This document shows, piece after piece, positions 39,576-46,069 of a stretch of 46,069 nt of DNA. Origin of the DNA: Spartobacteria bacterium (GTDB taxonomy: Bacteria > Verrucomicrobiota > Verrucomicrobiia > Chthoniobacterales > Terrimicrobiaceae). Each line of letters starts with the position of its first letter. Within the stretch, counting starts at the first letter, position 1. The translations under genes and the position numbers were made by a program. Below the pieces are notes generated by a model. It was given only the letters and a program-made list of their open reading frames with translations, was not told the DNA's origin and did not search any database. Location: assembly GCA_947499885.1 (NCBI GenBank), contig CANMQB010000002.1, positions 1-46,069 on the forward strand, written 5' to 3'.

Positions 39576-40224
39576 TTTTCAGTAACCGGATTTCCTCGGC
39601 GGCATCCTGCGCACGGAAAACTGATGTTCCGGCCACGAGCAAGTTGGCCCCGCTTCGAACCGCATCAGCAGCCGTTTTAACATTTATGCCGCCATCAACC
39701 TCGATGTGGAAATCAAACGCCCCGGCCTCACGCCAAGCTGACGCCTCGACGACCTTGTCCAGCATCGAGGTCAGGAACGGTTGCCCTCCAAAACCGGGGT
39801 TCACGGTCATAATTAAAAGAATGTCAAACTGCCCGAGGAACGGCTTCACCATTTCAACAGGCGTCGGTGGACTGATGGCAAGTCCGGCCAGAAGCCCCGC
39901 ATTGCGCACAGTCGCTAGGGTTTTCGAGACATCATGGTCGGCCTCGACATGTGAGGTGATCGAGCTTGCCATCGGAAGAAAGCGCGAAAGATAGTGGTCG
40001 GGACGCTTGATCATCAGGTGCACATCGAGCGGAAGGCGCGTGTGGCGCGAGGCCGCTTCCACGAAGGCCGGACCGAATGAAATGTTATCCACAAAATGGC
40101 CATCCATCACATCGCAGTGAATCCAATCCGCGCCGGCTTGGGTGACTCGTTCCACCTCCGCACCGAGGCGGCTGAAGTCACAAGCTAAAAGAGACGGGGC
40201 AACGATGGTTTTGCGTGGAGGCAT
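39568..40224 (-). CDS. rpe: Ribulose-phosphate 3-epimerase
   Basis: A 218-residue TIM barrel interconverting ribulose-5-phosphate and xylulose-5-phosphate in the pentose phosphate pathway. Motifs include IVAPSLLACDFSRLGAEV, the metal/catalytic His and Asp in WIHCDVMDGHFVDNISFG, DVHLMIKRP, VNPGFGGQPF, the second Asp in IEVDGGIN, and AGTSVFRAQDA. ATG 40224 starts it; longer frames upstream are the shadow of tadA. Only 22 bases separate its start from that of the divergent tadA. Confidence 0.97.
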   Translation of the reverse strand: MPPRKTIVAPSLLACDFSRLGAEVERVTQAGADWIHCDVMDGHFVDNISFGPAFVEAASRHTRLPLDVHLMIKRPDHYLSRFLPMASSITSHVEADHDVSKTLATVRNAGLLAGLAISPPTPVEMVKPFLGQFDILLIMTVNPGFGGQPFLTSMLDKVVEASAWREAGAFDFHIEVDGGINVKTAADAVRSGANLLVAGTSVFRAQDAAEEIRLLKNV

Positions 40225-40246
40225 GGAAATGACATACCTTGCTGGT

Positions 40247-40768
40247 ATGGAATTTGCCAGTGACGAATACTTCATGCGCGAGGCCTTAAGACAAGCCCGC
40301 CGCGCGTACGCTGCCGATGAGGTGCCGTGCGGTGCAATCATTGTGCGCGAGGGCGAAATCATTGCCCGGGCGTGGAACCAGGTGGAGATGCTCAACGATG
40401 CTACCGCCCATGCCGAAATGCTCGCCATCACTCAAGCTGAGGCGGCGTTGGAGGACTGGCGCCTCACCGACTGCGATCTCTACGTCACCAAGGAACCTTG
40501 CCCCATGTGCGCCGGAGCCGTCGTTCACACAAGACTTCGCCGCGTTATTTTTGGCTGTCCAGACCCTCGGGGCGGGGGGGCTGGGGGATTGGTGAACATT
40601 CTCCAAATGCCGCAGCTCAACCACCGTTGCCTCATAACCTCGGGTATTCTTGCTGAGGAATGCGCCGCTCTTCTGCGCGATTTCTTCCGAGCTAAACGCG
40701 GGAGCGGCTCAGGATTCCTGAAGTTGACCACAGAGGACACTGAGGGCTCAAAGGAGGCGGGGATATGA
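40247..40768 (+). CDS. tadA: tRNA-specific adenosine deaminase TadA
   Basis: A 173-residue zinc deaminase converting A34 to inosine in tRNA-Arg(ACG). The active site shows His55/Glu57 (ATAHAEMLAI) and Cys85/Cys88 (KEPCPMCAGA). PQLNHRCLITSGILAEECAA and LLRDFFRAKR are the family C-terminus. After FRAKR the last 20 residues (GSGSGFLKLTTEDTEGSKEA) come partly from a CACAGAGGA-type repeat and are not part of the fold. The start could instead be ATG 40223, overlapping the rpe start. Its TGA overlaps the next gene's ATG. Confidence 0.95.
   Translation: MEFASDEYFMREALRQARRAYAADEVPCGAIIVREGEIIARAWNQVEMLNDATAHAEMLAITQAEAALEDWRLTDCDLYVTKEPCPMCAGAVVHTRLRRVIFGCPDPRGGGAGGLVNILQMPQLNHRCLITSGILAEECAALLRDFFRAKRGSGSGFLKLTTEDTEGSKEAGI
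40725..40757 (+). repeat. CACAGAGGA dispersed repeat, copy c (inside tadA)
   Basis: TGACCACAGAGGACACTGAG is followed by GGCTCAAAGGAGG, opposite in orientation to copies a and b and more diverged in its third unit. It is read in frame as TTEDTEGSKE at the end of TadA. Its final AAAGGAGG lies seven bases before the ATG of the next gene and forms a near-perfect Shine-Dalgarno sequence there. Confidence 0.78.
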
Positions 40769-41433
40769 AGAGTCTCTCGACGATTCCTTTCAAAACGTTT
40801 CCTGCTTTGGATGCGCTTCCCAGAATCCGGGCTGTTTTTTTGCAACGCGTGCCAGGGTTAGACGTCAAAACCGACCGCGAAACCGCTTTGCAGCGTCTGG
40901 TTGGAATCCAGCGGGAGGCCTTGGATGCGCTTGGGTTTGCGGAGATGCGGCTAGCAAAGGCGAGCCAGATCCATAGCGCGAAGGTTAAGCGCATATCCAG
41001 CTCTGATACATTTCCAGTGCCGGACTGCGATGCCCTTGTCACTACGGAACCCAATCTCTGCCTTGGCGTCTATGTGGCGGACTGCGCAGCCGTCTTTGTC
41101 GCCGACCGCCATGGCCGAGGAATCGCGCTCGCGCACTCTGGACGGAAAGGAACCGAACTGGGTATCGTTCCCAAAACAATTGCTGCACTCTGCGAGGCTA
41201 CTGGAGCGGATGCACAAGATCTCATCGTGCAAGTCTCACCCTGCATCCGGCCACCGAATTACGAAGTCGATTTTGCTGCAGAAATCCTCTCACAGGCTGC
41301 CGAAGCGGGAGTTCGCGAAATATACGACTGCGGCACTTGTACCGCGTCGAATCTGCAAAAGTATTACTCTTATCGAAAAGAGCATGGCCAAACGGGGCGC
41401 TTGTTGGCAGCGCTGGCGCTGAAGGAATTTTAA
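40765..41433 (+). CDS. Laccase-domain purine nucleoside phosphorylase / PgeF-YfiH family
   Basis: A 222-residue cytoplasmic protein of the YfiH/PgeF family (zinc enzymes with adenosine deaminase and nucleoside phosphorylase activity, also linked to cell-wall precursor editing). The metal ligands are His in KASQIHSAKV, Cys in VADCAAVFVAD and His in ALAHSGRKGTELG, the family triad. VQVSPCIRPPNYEVD and SNLQKYYSYRKEHGQTGR are further signatures. AHSGRKG replaces the common AHAGWRG. It is coupled to tadA (ATGA) and has a strong repeat-derived Shine-Dalgarno sequence. Confidence 0.92.
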   Translation: MKSLSTIPFKTFPALDALPRIRAVFLQRVPGLDVKTDRETALQRLVGIQREALDALGFAEMRLAKASQIHSAKVKRISSSDTFPVPDCDALVTTEPNLCLGVYVADCAAVFVADRHGRGIALAHSGRKGTELGIVPKTIAALCEATGADAQDLIVQVSPCIRPPNYEVDFAAEILSQAAEAGVREIYDCGTCTASNLQKYYSYRKEHGQTGRLLAALALKEF

Positions 41434-41449
41434 ACATCCGTTCCCGGCT

Positions 41450-41686
41450 TTATTCAAGGCACGCGGTCTGAAAGGAAACAAGCGTTGCCGTTTCAAGCCT
41501 CTCCCAAAGACCATCGAGGGAGTTTCTGCCCTTCAAGACCTCAGGCGGTTCAAACACCGAGCCCGGTCCAGGTGCTTTGATCCTGCCGACCGATCCTTTG
41601 GATGTCGTTATTCCGATTGTTTGGGCATCGTCCATGACGGGCTTGACGAAAGATACCTCCCGCACCGCGAAGGAAATCACAGCCAC
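41450..41686 (-). CDS. Possible small hypothetical protein
   Basis: A GTG at 41686 (with GAGG just upstream) opens 78 codons with plausible codon use: VISFAVREVSFVKPVMDDAQ, TIGITTSKGSVGRIKAPGPG and SLDGLWERLETATLVSFQTA. No family is recognised. It fills most of the 288 bases between two + strand genes. It may be a real small gene, a fragment, or chance. Confidence 0.3.
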   Translation of the reverse strand: MAVISFAVREVSFVKPVMDDAQTIGITTSKGSVGRIKAPGPGSVFEPPEVLKGRNSLDGLWERLETATLVSFQTACLE

Positions 41687-41721
41687 CGCCTCTTCTTGAC
41701 CTGGCGCCTCAAAGTTGGTTG

Positions 41722-43320
41722 ATGGAGCGGATGTCCTTAACCACAAAGATCCTTCCTCCCAGCGGTCCGATCGAAAGCCTGAGTGAGGGAGATCGTGCAA
41801 TACTAAGCAGCGTCGGATCTTTTGCATCCGCCAAAGCGGGCGAAAAACTCATCCACCAAGGAAAGCCACACGGTCGACTTATTTTTACCCTCAGCGGACT
41901 CCTGCATGCAAAGCGCGAGGACGATGGACACACGGAAATTCTCGGAAGCGTCAGCGCCGGCCAGTGGCTTGGTGAGATCAATCTTTTCGATCCCTCCACA
42001 GCGGTCTGTTCGGTAGAGGCTGTTGAACCCTCGGAATATTGGCTCATCACCCGCGATGCCTTTGAGCAGTTCATCAATAAAAACCATGCGGCTGGGAGTG
42101 TCCTGCTCATTGGACTCGCCACGACGCTGAGCAAACGAATCAGAGAACTGACAGAAAAACGCGCAGTCCCTGCGAAATCCAAGAGTAAGCCGTTCCTCTG
42201 GACAGGCCTTGCGTTTATGACTGTTCTTGCGATTGCGGCGACATGGAATTGGATCGGTGGAACGAACAGGATAAGCAGGCTTGGAGTTCAAAAGCAGCAG
42301 AGGATCGCTGAAGTCGAGCAGGCGTGGGAAGCGTCCAAGGTGAAGACGAAGGAACTCGAAATCGAGGTGACTCGACTTGAAGAAGAACTTGAATGGTCAA
42401 AGGCCGAAGCGGAAAAGAAAAATGCAGCGCCATTAGCAACGCCCGCGCCTAAAGAGAACATCCCTGCTGCAACGACTCCTGACCCGCAGCCGGTGGCGGA
42501 GAATTCGGCTCTTTCAGCCAAGACGGATCAAGAGAAAAGCCAGCCTTCTCAGCAGCCGCAAAGCGAAAGCCCCGACCCCAAACCCAAGTCGCCACTTGTT
42601 GCCTATCCACCAGAAATCACCCTTACCAAAGACACCATGGTTCCTCTGACTGTGGGTGGAAAAGTGTCGGGCAGTGCAAGAATCTCAGCCAGCAAGACAT
42701 TCAAAGTCGTCGGAGCCGATGACGCCACGGTGCTTGTAACCATGGGGGCCTCGACTGTTCGAATTCCCAAGGAGAATACTAATTTCGAAGAAGCTTTGGA
42801 TGCCGCCATCGCCCTTGCTGAGGAAAAAGCCAAAGCCGTGAAGTCCGCCGTGCCTCTGGCCCCTCTGGCTCGTAAGCCGTCTCCTACGCCCGTTGCAGCG
42901 ACTGCTCCAGAGCCGGGAAGCCGCCAAGGTGGTGTGCATGCAGCCAGCACAGATTCGCCGGCTATCCAAATCGAAAAAATGGTCAATCTCGTAGCCCCCC
43001 TTAAGGCCCTCGATGCTCTGCATGACTTCCGCAAGTCAGGCAAGGAAAGTGCGCGATCGGCATTTATGAGAACCGAGGCCCGCAAGTGGGAACAGGCGGC
43101 TGAAACAGCTAAGAACTGCTTGCGCACCCAGGAACCAGATGAGTCCGCCAAGAGGCTGCTGAAAAATATTGTGCTTACGGCAGAGATGTTCGCGACCGAG
43201 CGATTCGATGGCATCGAAGGCAAGCTCCATGAAATTGATGCAGGATGGCTCGCCATCAAAACAGATCTGGAAATCTACGGTCCTGAAGGTCATCCCAAGC
43301 AGGCTGCACCTCAGGAGTGA
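41722..43320 (+). CDS. Cyclic-nucleotide-binding-like domain protein with membrane anchor and coiled coil
   Basis: A 532-residue protein (ATG 41722; ATG 41731 has GGAG close upstream). Residues 15-135 form a cNMP-binding-type beta roll (LIFTLSGLLHAKREDDGHTE, GQWLGEINLFDPSTAVCSVE). The phosphate-binding Arg expected after the GE is absent, so cAMP may not bind. One membrane helix (about 158-175) and a coiled coil (about 183-235) follow. Next come a Pro/Ala/Gln-rich linker, a middle beta region (TLTKDTMVPLTVGGKVSGSA), a second disordered stretch and a helical C-terminus. The architecture is unfamiliar; the beta roll is presumably cytoplasmic with the rest exported. Monocistronic by position. 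Confidence 0.85.
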   Translation: MERMSLTTKILPPSGPIESLSEGDRAILSSVGSFASAKAGEKLIHQGKPHGRLIFTLSGLLHAKREDDGHTEILGSVSAGQWLGEINLFDPSTAVCSVEAVEPSEYWLITRDAFEQFINKNHAAGSVLLIGLATTLSKRIRELTEKRAVPAKSKSKPFLWTGLAFMTVLAIAATWNWIGGTNRISRLGVQKQQRIAEVEQAWEASKVKTKELEIEVTRLEEELEWSKAEAEKKNAAPLATPAPKENIPAATTPDPQPVAENSALSAKTDQEKSQPSQQPQSESPDPKPKSPLVAYPPEITLTKDTMVPLTVGGKVSGSARISASKTFKVVGADDATVLVTMGASTVRIPKENTNFEEALDAAIALAEEKAKAVKSAVPLAPLARKPSPTPVAATAPEPGSRQGGVHAASTDSPAIQIEKMVNLVAPLKALDALHDFRKSGKESARSAFMRTEARKWEQAAETAKNCLRTQEPDESAKRLLKNIVLTAEMFATERFDGIEGKLHEIDAGWLAIKTDLEIYGPEGHPKQAAPQE

Positions 43321-43362
43321 TGATTATTTGGAATCTCCTCAAAAATGCGCCCAGCGTGGAAG

Positions 43363-43968
43363 TCAGCTTTTCAGGGGGCTCAGAGAGATGCGATTTTGAA
43401 GGACGGAAATTTTTTCCCGTTCGATGCGGTCGAGTATTTTTTGGTAAACGGCGCTCATAATGGGGGTGGGCAGGAGCGATTTGAAGTCGGCCCGCGGAGG
43501 AATCGCTGCCGCAAAGCGTGCCCGCGCTTGCGCAGCCTCGTGGCGCTTGAGGGCTTTGAATCCAGCGCCCTCTTGCAAATTGAGGACTTCCTCTTCGTTC
43601 ACGCCGAAGCGGGCAAGATCCTCCTGCGGCAGATAAATCCTGCCCCGGCTGGCATCCTCTCCGATATCGCGCAGGATATTCGTGAGTTGTAGCGCATGGC
43701 CCAGATGCACGGCATATGTTTCGCTGTGGGGATCGTGGCAACCGAAAAAATTTATAGAAACCAAAGCCACCGCACAGGCCACCCGCCAGCAGTAGAGCTC
43801 TAAGTCGGCAAGTGTTGAAAAGCGTCGCGGTTCAATATCCGAGGCGCATCCTTTGACGATCTCGGCAAAAAGTGAACGCTCGATACAATGACGAACGATA
43901 AGGCGTTCCAGATCCGGAGGAAGTTCGTTCTCCAGAGCGGTAAGCCATGCCTCAAGTTGCTTGTGTTT
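43363..43968 (-). pseudogene. Squalene/phytoene synthase, 5'-truncated
   Basis: The frame (read leftward from 43968) matches squalene/phytoene synthases of the HpnC/HpnD/CrtB class: KHKQLEAWLTALENELPPDL, IVKGCASDIEPRRFSTLADL, ELYCWRVACAVALVSINFFG, then the second Asp-rich motif in LTNILRDIGEDASRGRIYLP. The N-terminal third, with the first Asp-rich motif (DxxxD), is missing. No ATG, GTG or TTG occurs in frame upstream before a TGA; the first GTG is internal at 43782. It joins directly to an ABC ATPase fragment in another frame, so it looks like the rear half left after a deletion. Confidence 0.75.
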
Positions 43969-44279
43969 TCCGCAACGGTGAAGGACGGCAGCAAATGTGG
44001 ATGGGTGAAAAGATATCCAAACGATGTGTCCCGAGGTTTTGTCGAAACAGGCTCAGACAATTCCGATACCTCTTGATCGAATAAAACAAGACTCCCTCTG
44101 TCTGGTCTTTCGATCAGGCCCAGAATACTCAGCAGCAGCTCCTTTGCTGCGGTATCTGAACCACAGAATCCCGTGAGGTCTCCACTCTCAAAAGAGGCCG
44201 AAACCCCCTCGATTAGTCCTTGCCTGAAAGTATTCGCAGTGGAGCGGCAGGTGATATTCTCGCAGCGGAGGAGGCTCAT
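43966..44279 (-). pseudogene. ABC transporter ATPase, 3'-truncated and degenerate
   Basis: ATG 44279 has GGGAG five bases upstream. The frame reads as the start of a LolD-like ABC ATPase: LLRCENITCRSTANTFRQGL, LSILGLIERPDRGSLVLFDQ, then FGYLFTHPHLLPSFTVAEN. The Walker A loop is spoiled (GSDTAAKE in place of GSGKST). At AEN (43965) the homology stops, and the frame runs on as the shadow of the squalene synthase to a stop at 43800. The signature, Walker B and switch regions are absent. This is the front half of a deletion junction. Confidence 0.7.
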
Positions 44280-44499
44280 GGAACTCCCTGCTCACTGACA
44301 CTGGAAAGGTTGCGGCAGCAATACGGAAAAGCACTCTGCCTGGCCATTATGGTTTTCTACAAAAGAAAGGTATCAGTCCCGCATTTTGGTTTATATTTGA
44401 AATCTCGGATGCCCGGGTTGCTGAAAAAACGCCTTCAAGTGCTGGTGATGGTCGAGGGGGGCGGCGGACTCCTGATGGCTGGGTTATCGCAGCCGGGCC

Positions 44500-45387
44500 T
44501 TACTTATTTTCCCAGCGTTCGAGGGATTCCTCGTGGAGGTGGCGGCGTTTGAAGTATCGAGAGAAGATGCCGTAGCGCGGGCTGAAGAGGTAGGCTAGCA
44601 GGAAGAACAAGCCGAGGATCAGAACGATGGCGGGACCGGAGGGGATATTGGCCCAGAAGGAAACAAGCAGTCCGGTAACGGCGCCGAATGTTCCAAGACT
44701 TGCCCCGCCCCAGAGCATAACGTCGAACGAATCGCTGAGGAGGTAGATCGTCGCTGCTGGAAGGATGAGGAGGCCGAGGGAGAGCAGGACGCCGACTGCC
44801 TGCAGGGAGGAAACCATCGCCAAGACGATAAGTAAGATCAGCATTCCGAGCAGCATTCCAACTGGCACTCCTTGGGTTTTTGCCACCGAGGCTTCGAAGA
44901 TGGTGAGTAGGAGCGGACGCTGGAATGAGACCAGCAAGGTCATCGCCACGCAGGTGATCGCGTAGCTTGTCCAGAGATCGCTGTCGCCGACGCCGAGGAT
45001 GTTTCCAAATAGGAAATGATCGAGACTCACTTTGACTCCAGCATACTTGATAAGGGCGATGCCGATGGCGAACGCGACAATGTAAAGTGCCGCGATGGCG
45101 GTCTCCTCCTTGAGCCGAGAGCTTCTGGAAATGAGATGGCCTCCAAGGGCCACAAAGATCGCTGCGAGCAGACCTCCCAAGAGAAGTCCGAGCGGTGAGA
45201 GGCCGATGAAAATCGCTGCCAGAGCAAGGCCGGGAAGAAGTGAGTGCGAGAGGGCGTCAGCCATCAGTGCGAGACGGCGGATGACAACGAACGCTCCGAG
45301 AAACCCATTTGTGAATCCCACTAGCACACACACCAGCAGGGCGCGGCGCATGAAGTCATATTCAAAAGGCTCGAGAATCCAATTCAT
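44500..45387 (-). CDS. Zinc/manganese ABC transporter permease
   Basis: A 295-residue ABC-3 family permease (ZnuB/MntB/TroC type) with about eight helices. GFTNGFLGAFVVIRRLALMA and DALSHSLLPGLALAAIFIG are the family entry motifs, and VGVLLSLGLLILPAATIYLL the later one. A basic tail (YFKRRHLHEESLERWENK) ends it. Its ATG overlaps the ATPase stop upstream (ATGA at 45384), so they are one transporter. The substrate (Zn, Mn or Fe) cannot be fixed from sequence. The 220 bases between this gene and the ABC fragment at 44279 hold no recognisable gene. Confidence 0.94.
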   Translation of the reverse strand: MNWILEPFEYDFMRRALLVCVLVGFTNGFLGAFVVIRRLALMADALSHSLLPGLALAAIFIGLSPLGLLLGGLLAAIFVALGGHLISRSSRLKEETAIAALYIVAFAIGIALIKYAGVKVSLDHFLFGNILGVGDSDLWTSYAITCVAMTLLVSFQRPLLLTIFEASVAKTQGVPVGMLLGMLILLIVLAMVSSLQAVGVLLSLGLLILPAATIYLLSDSFDVMLWGGASLGTFGAVTGLLVSFWANIPSGPAIVLILGLFFLLAYLFSPRYGIFSRYFKRRHLHEESLERWENK

Positions 45388-46069
45388 GCGTGATGGTGCT
45401 GGTGAGCATGCCCGCTAAACACATGCATAGCGTAGGCACGGTCGATGTTGTCTTTTGTAAACGCCTCGGTTGTGGAACCGCATGCTACGAGTTCACCGTT
45501 CAAGAGGAGGATATGGTCAAAAAGTGCTTCCACACTTTTGAGATCGTGATGCGAGGCCATAATGAGTTTGCCTGCCTCGCGCAGACGGCGCATGGCCTGG
45601 GCAAAGGCATCTACGGCGTTTCGATCAAGCCCCGTGAAGGGTTCATCAAGCAGGTAGATATCGGCTTTCTGTGCCCACGCCCTTGCGAGGAATGTGCGTT
45701 GCTGTTGCCCGCCGGAGAGGGCTGAAATCTGCCTGTCGGCTAGGTCCTCCAAGTCGCAAATGTGAAGTGCCTCTTCGACTGCCTCCTGATCAAGCACGCT
45801 AAAGCGTCGCCATTTTCCAAGGGAGGGATAGCGTCCCATTTCAACCAAGCCGCGCACAGTAATCGGAAAGTCCCAGTCCACAGCCTCGCGCTGGGGCACA
45901 TAGGCTATCTCGTGGCCGGATGATCCACTGAGCTGATGACCACGGAATTCAATGCGCCCGGTTTCAAGAGGCAAAAGCCCCGCTATGGCTTTGAGGAGTG
46001 TTGTCTTCCCGGCGCCGTTGGGTCCCAGCAGCGCCACGCAGGAGCCGCACGAGAGTGTGGCATTGAGAT
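45384..46069 (-). CDS. Zinc/manganese ABC transporter ATPase (5' end beyond the window)
   Basis: The 228 visible codons cover almost the whole ATPase: Walker A GPNGAGKTTLLKAI, Q-loop AYVPQREAVDWDFPITVRGL, signature LSGGQQQRTFLARAWA, Walker B IYLLDEPFTGLD and switch His MASHHDLK. QREAVDWDFP is characteristic of the ZnuC/MntA/SitB group. The frame is open to the window edge. The C-terminus is His-rich (GHAHQHHHA), which suggests metal sensing or binding. The substrate-binding protein should lie upstream, outside this window. Confidence 0.94.
   Translation of the reverse strand, partial: LNATLSCGSCVALLGPNGAGKTTLLKAIAGLLPLETGRIEFRGHQLSGSSGHEIAYVPQREAVDWDFPITVRGLVEMGRYPSLGKWRRFSVLDQEAVEEALHICDLEDLADRQISALSGGQQQRTFLARAWAQKADIYLLDEPFTGLDRNAVDAFAQAMRRLREAGKLIMASHHDLKSVEALFDHILLLNGELVACGSTTEAFTKDNIDRAYAMHVFSGHAHQHHHA

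Noticed and set aside
44220-44552. 110-codon + strand frame
   Set aside because: Covers the gap and parts of two minus-strand reading frames; Gly-rich end is antisense of the permease tail; no support.
1-46069. CRISPR array, prophage, insertion sequence or integrase
   Set aside because: No regularly spaced direct repeats of 25-40 bases, no transposase, integrase, capsid or Cas motifs in any frame; the short 9-base tandem tracts have no spacers.

Overview
The window reads as about 46 kb of chromosome from a Gram-negative bacterium of the PVC group, most likely a member of the Verrucomicrobiota (Spartobacteria/Chthoniobacter-like or related). This is inferred from the fused SecDF, the yceD-rpmF-plsX-fabH order, a predicted outer-membrane beta-barrel, an A1-type haem-copper oxidase cluster, and very few Shine-Dalgarno motifs. 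It rests on recognition of protein families, not on a database search. Most of the window is housekeeping sequence on the + strand, with intermediate-to-high GC. Small AT-rich or decayed islands interrupt it.

Layout. 1-0.6 kb (minus): the N-terminal domain of a cyclopropane-fatty-acid synthase, closed by an early stop, plus a coupled 63-aa gene. 0.7-3.7 kb: a hypothetical protein, a double-PAS histidine kinase and its NarL-type response regulator. 3.7-4.35 kb: tRNA-Leu(TAA) and three kinds of short intergenic repeat. 4.35-6.9 kb: glycogen debranching enzyme and a membrane protein. 7.0-9.7 kb: yajC and secDF. 9.8-12.6 kb: aconitase. 12.6-14.1 kb: an accessory island with an AT-rich orphan, an intact ParE-type toxin-antitoxin pair, and on either side of it a decayed copy of another two-gene cassette (small protein plus nucleotidyltransferase). 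14.2-16.9 kb: saccharopine-dehydrogenase-like protein plus aldehyde dehydrogenase. 17-20.7 kb: yceD-rpmF-plsX-fabH followed by a stand-alone nitric oxide synthase oxygenase. 20.8-23.1 kb: C-terminal processing protease and tsaD. 23.2-29.5 kb: cytochrome oxidase and haem A biogenesis cluster without subunit II. 29.5-31.4 kb: a secreted hypothetical, an antitoxin with a dead PIN toxin, and tRNA-Leu(GAG). 31.5-37.2 kb: sugar-nucleotide epimerase, M20 peptidase, a class A penicillin-binding protein whose transpeptidase motifs are lost, and a PotA-like ATPase. 37.3-38.35 kb: an outer-membrane protein with a sigma-54-like promoter and a strong terminator. 38.35-40.2 kb (minus): rpe, a second Sco and a c-type cytochrome lipoprotein. 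40.2-43.3 kb: tadA, a PgeF/YfiH laccase-domain protein and a membrane-anchored cyclic-nucleotide-binding-like protein. 43.36-44.3 kb (minus): a deletion scar joining the front of an ABC ATPase to the back of a squalene/phytoene synthase. 44.5-46.07 kb (minus): a Zn/Mn ABC importer.

How the genes fit together. The largest functional block is aerobic respiration: CoxA and CoxC, haem A synthesis by CtaB and CtaA, copper insertion by two Sco proteins, DUF420, and small membrane or Cys-rich proteins of unknown role. Lipid initiation (PlsX, FabH) appears to be translated together with NO synthase. Envelope work is represented by SecDF/YajC, the protease, the PBP and the outer-membrane protein. The most unusual items are the bacterial NO synthase, the class A PBP lacking SxxK and SxN residues, the layered decay of toxin-antitoxin cassettes, the ABC/squalene-synthase scar, and a dispersed CACAGAGGA repeat that has become the C-terminus of TadA and the ribosome binding site of the next gene. 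I found no single system that I can confidently call undescribed.
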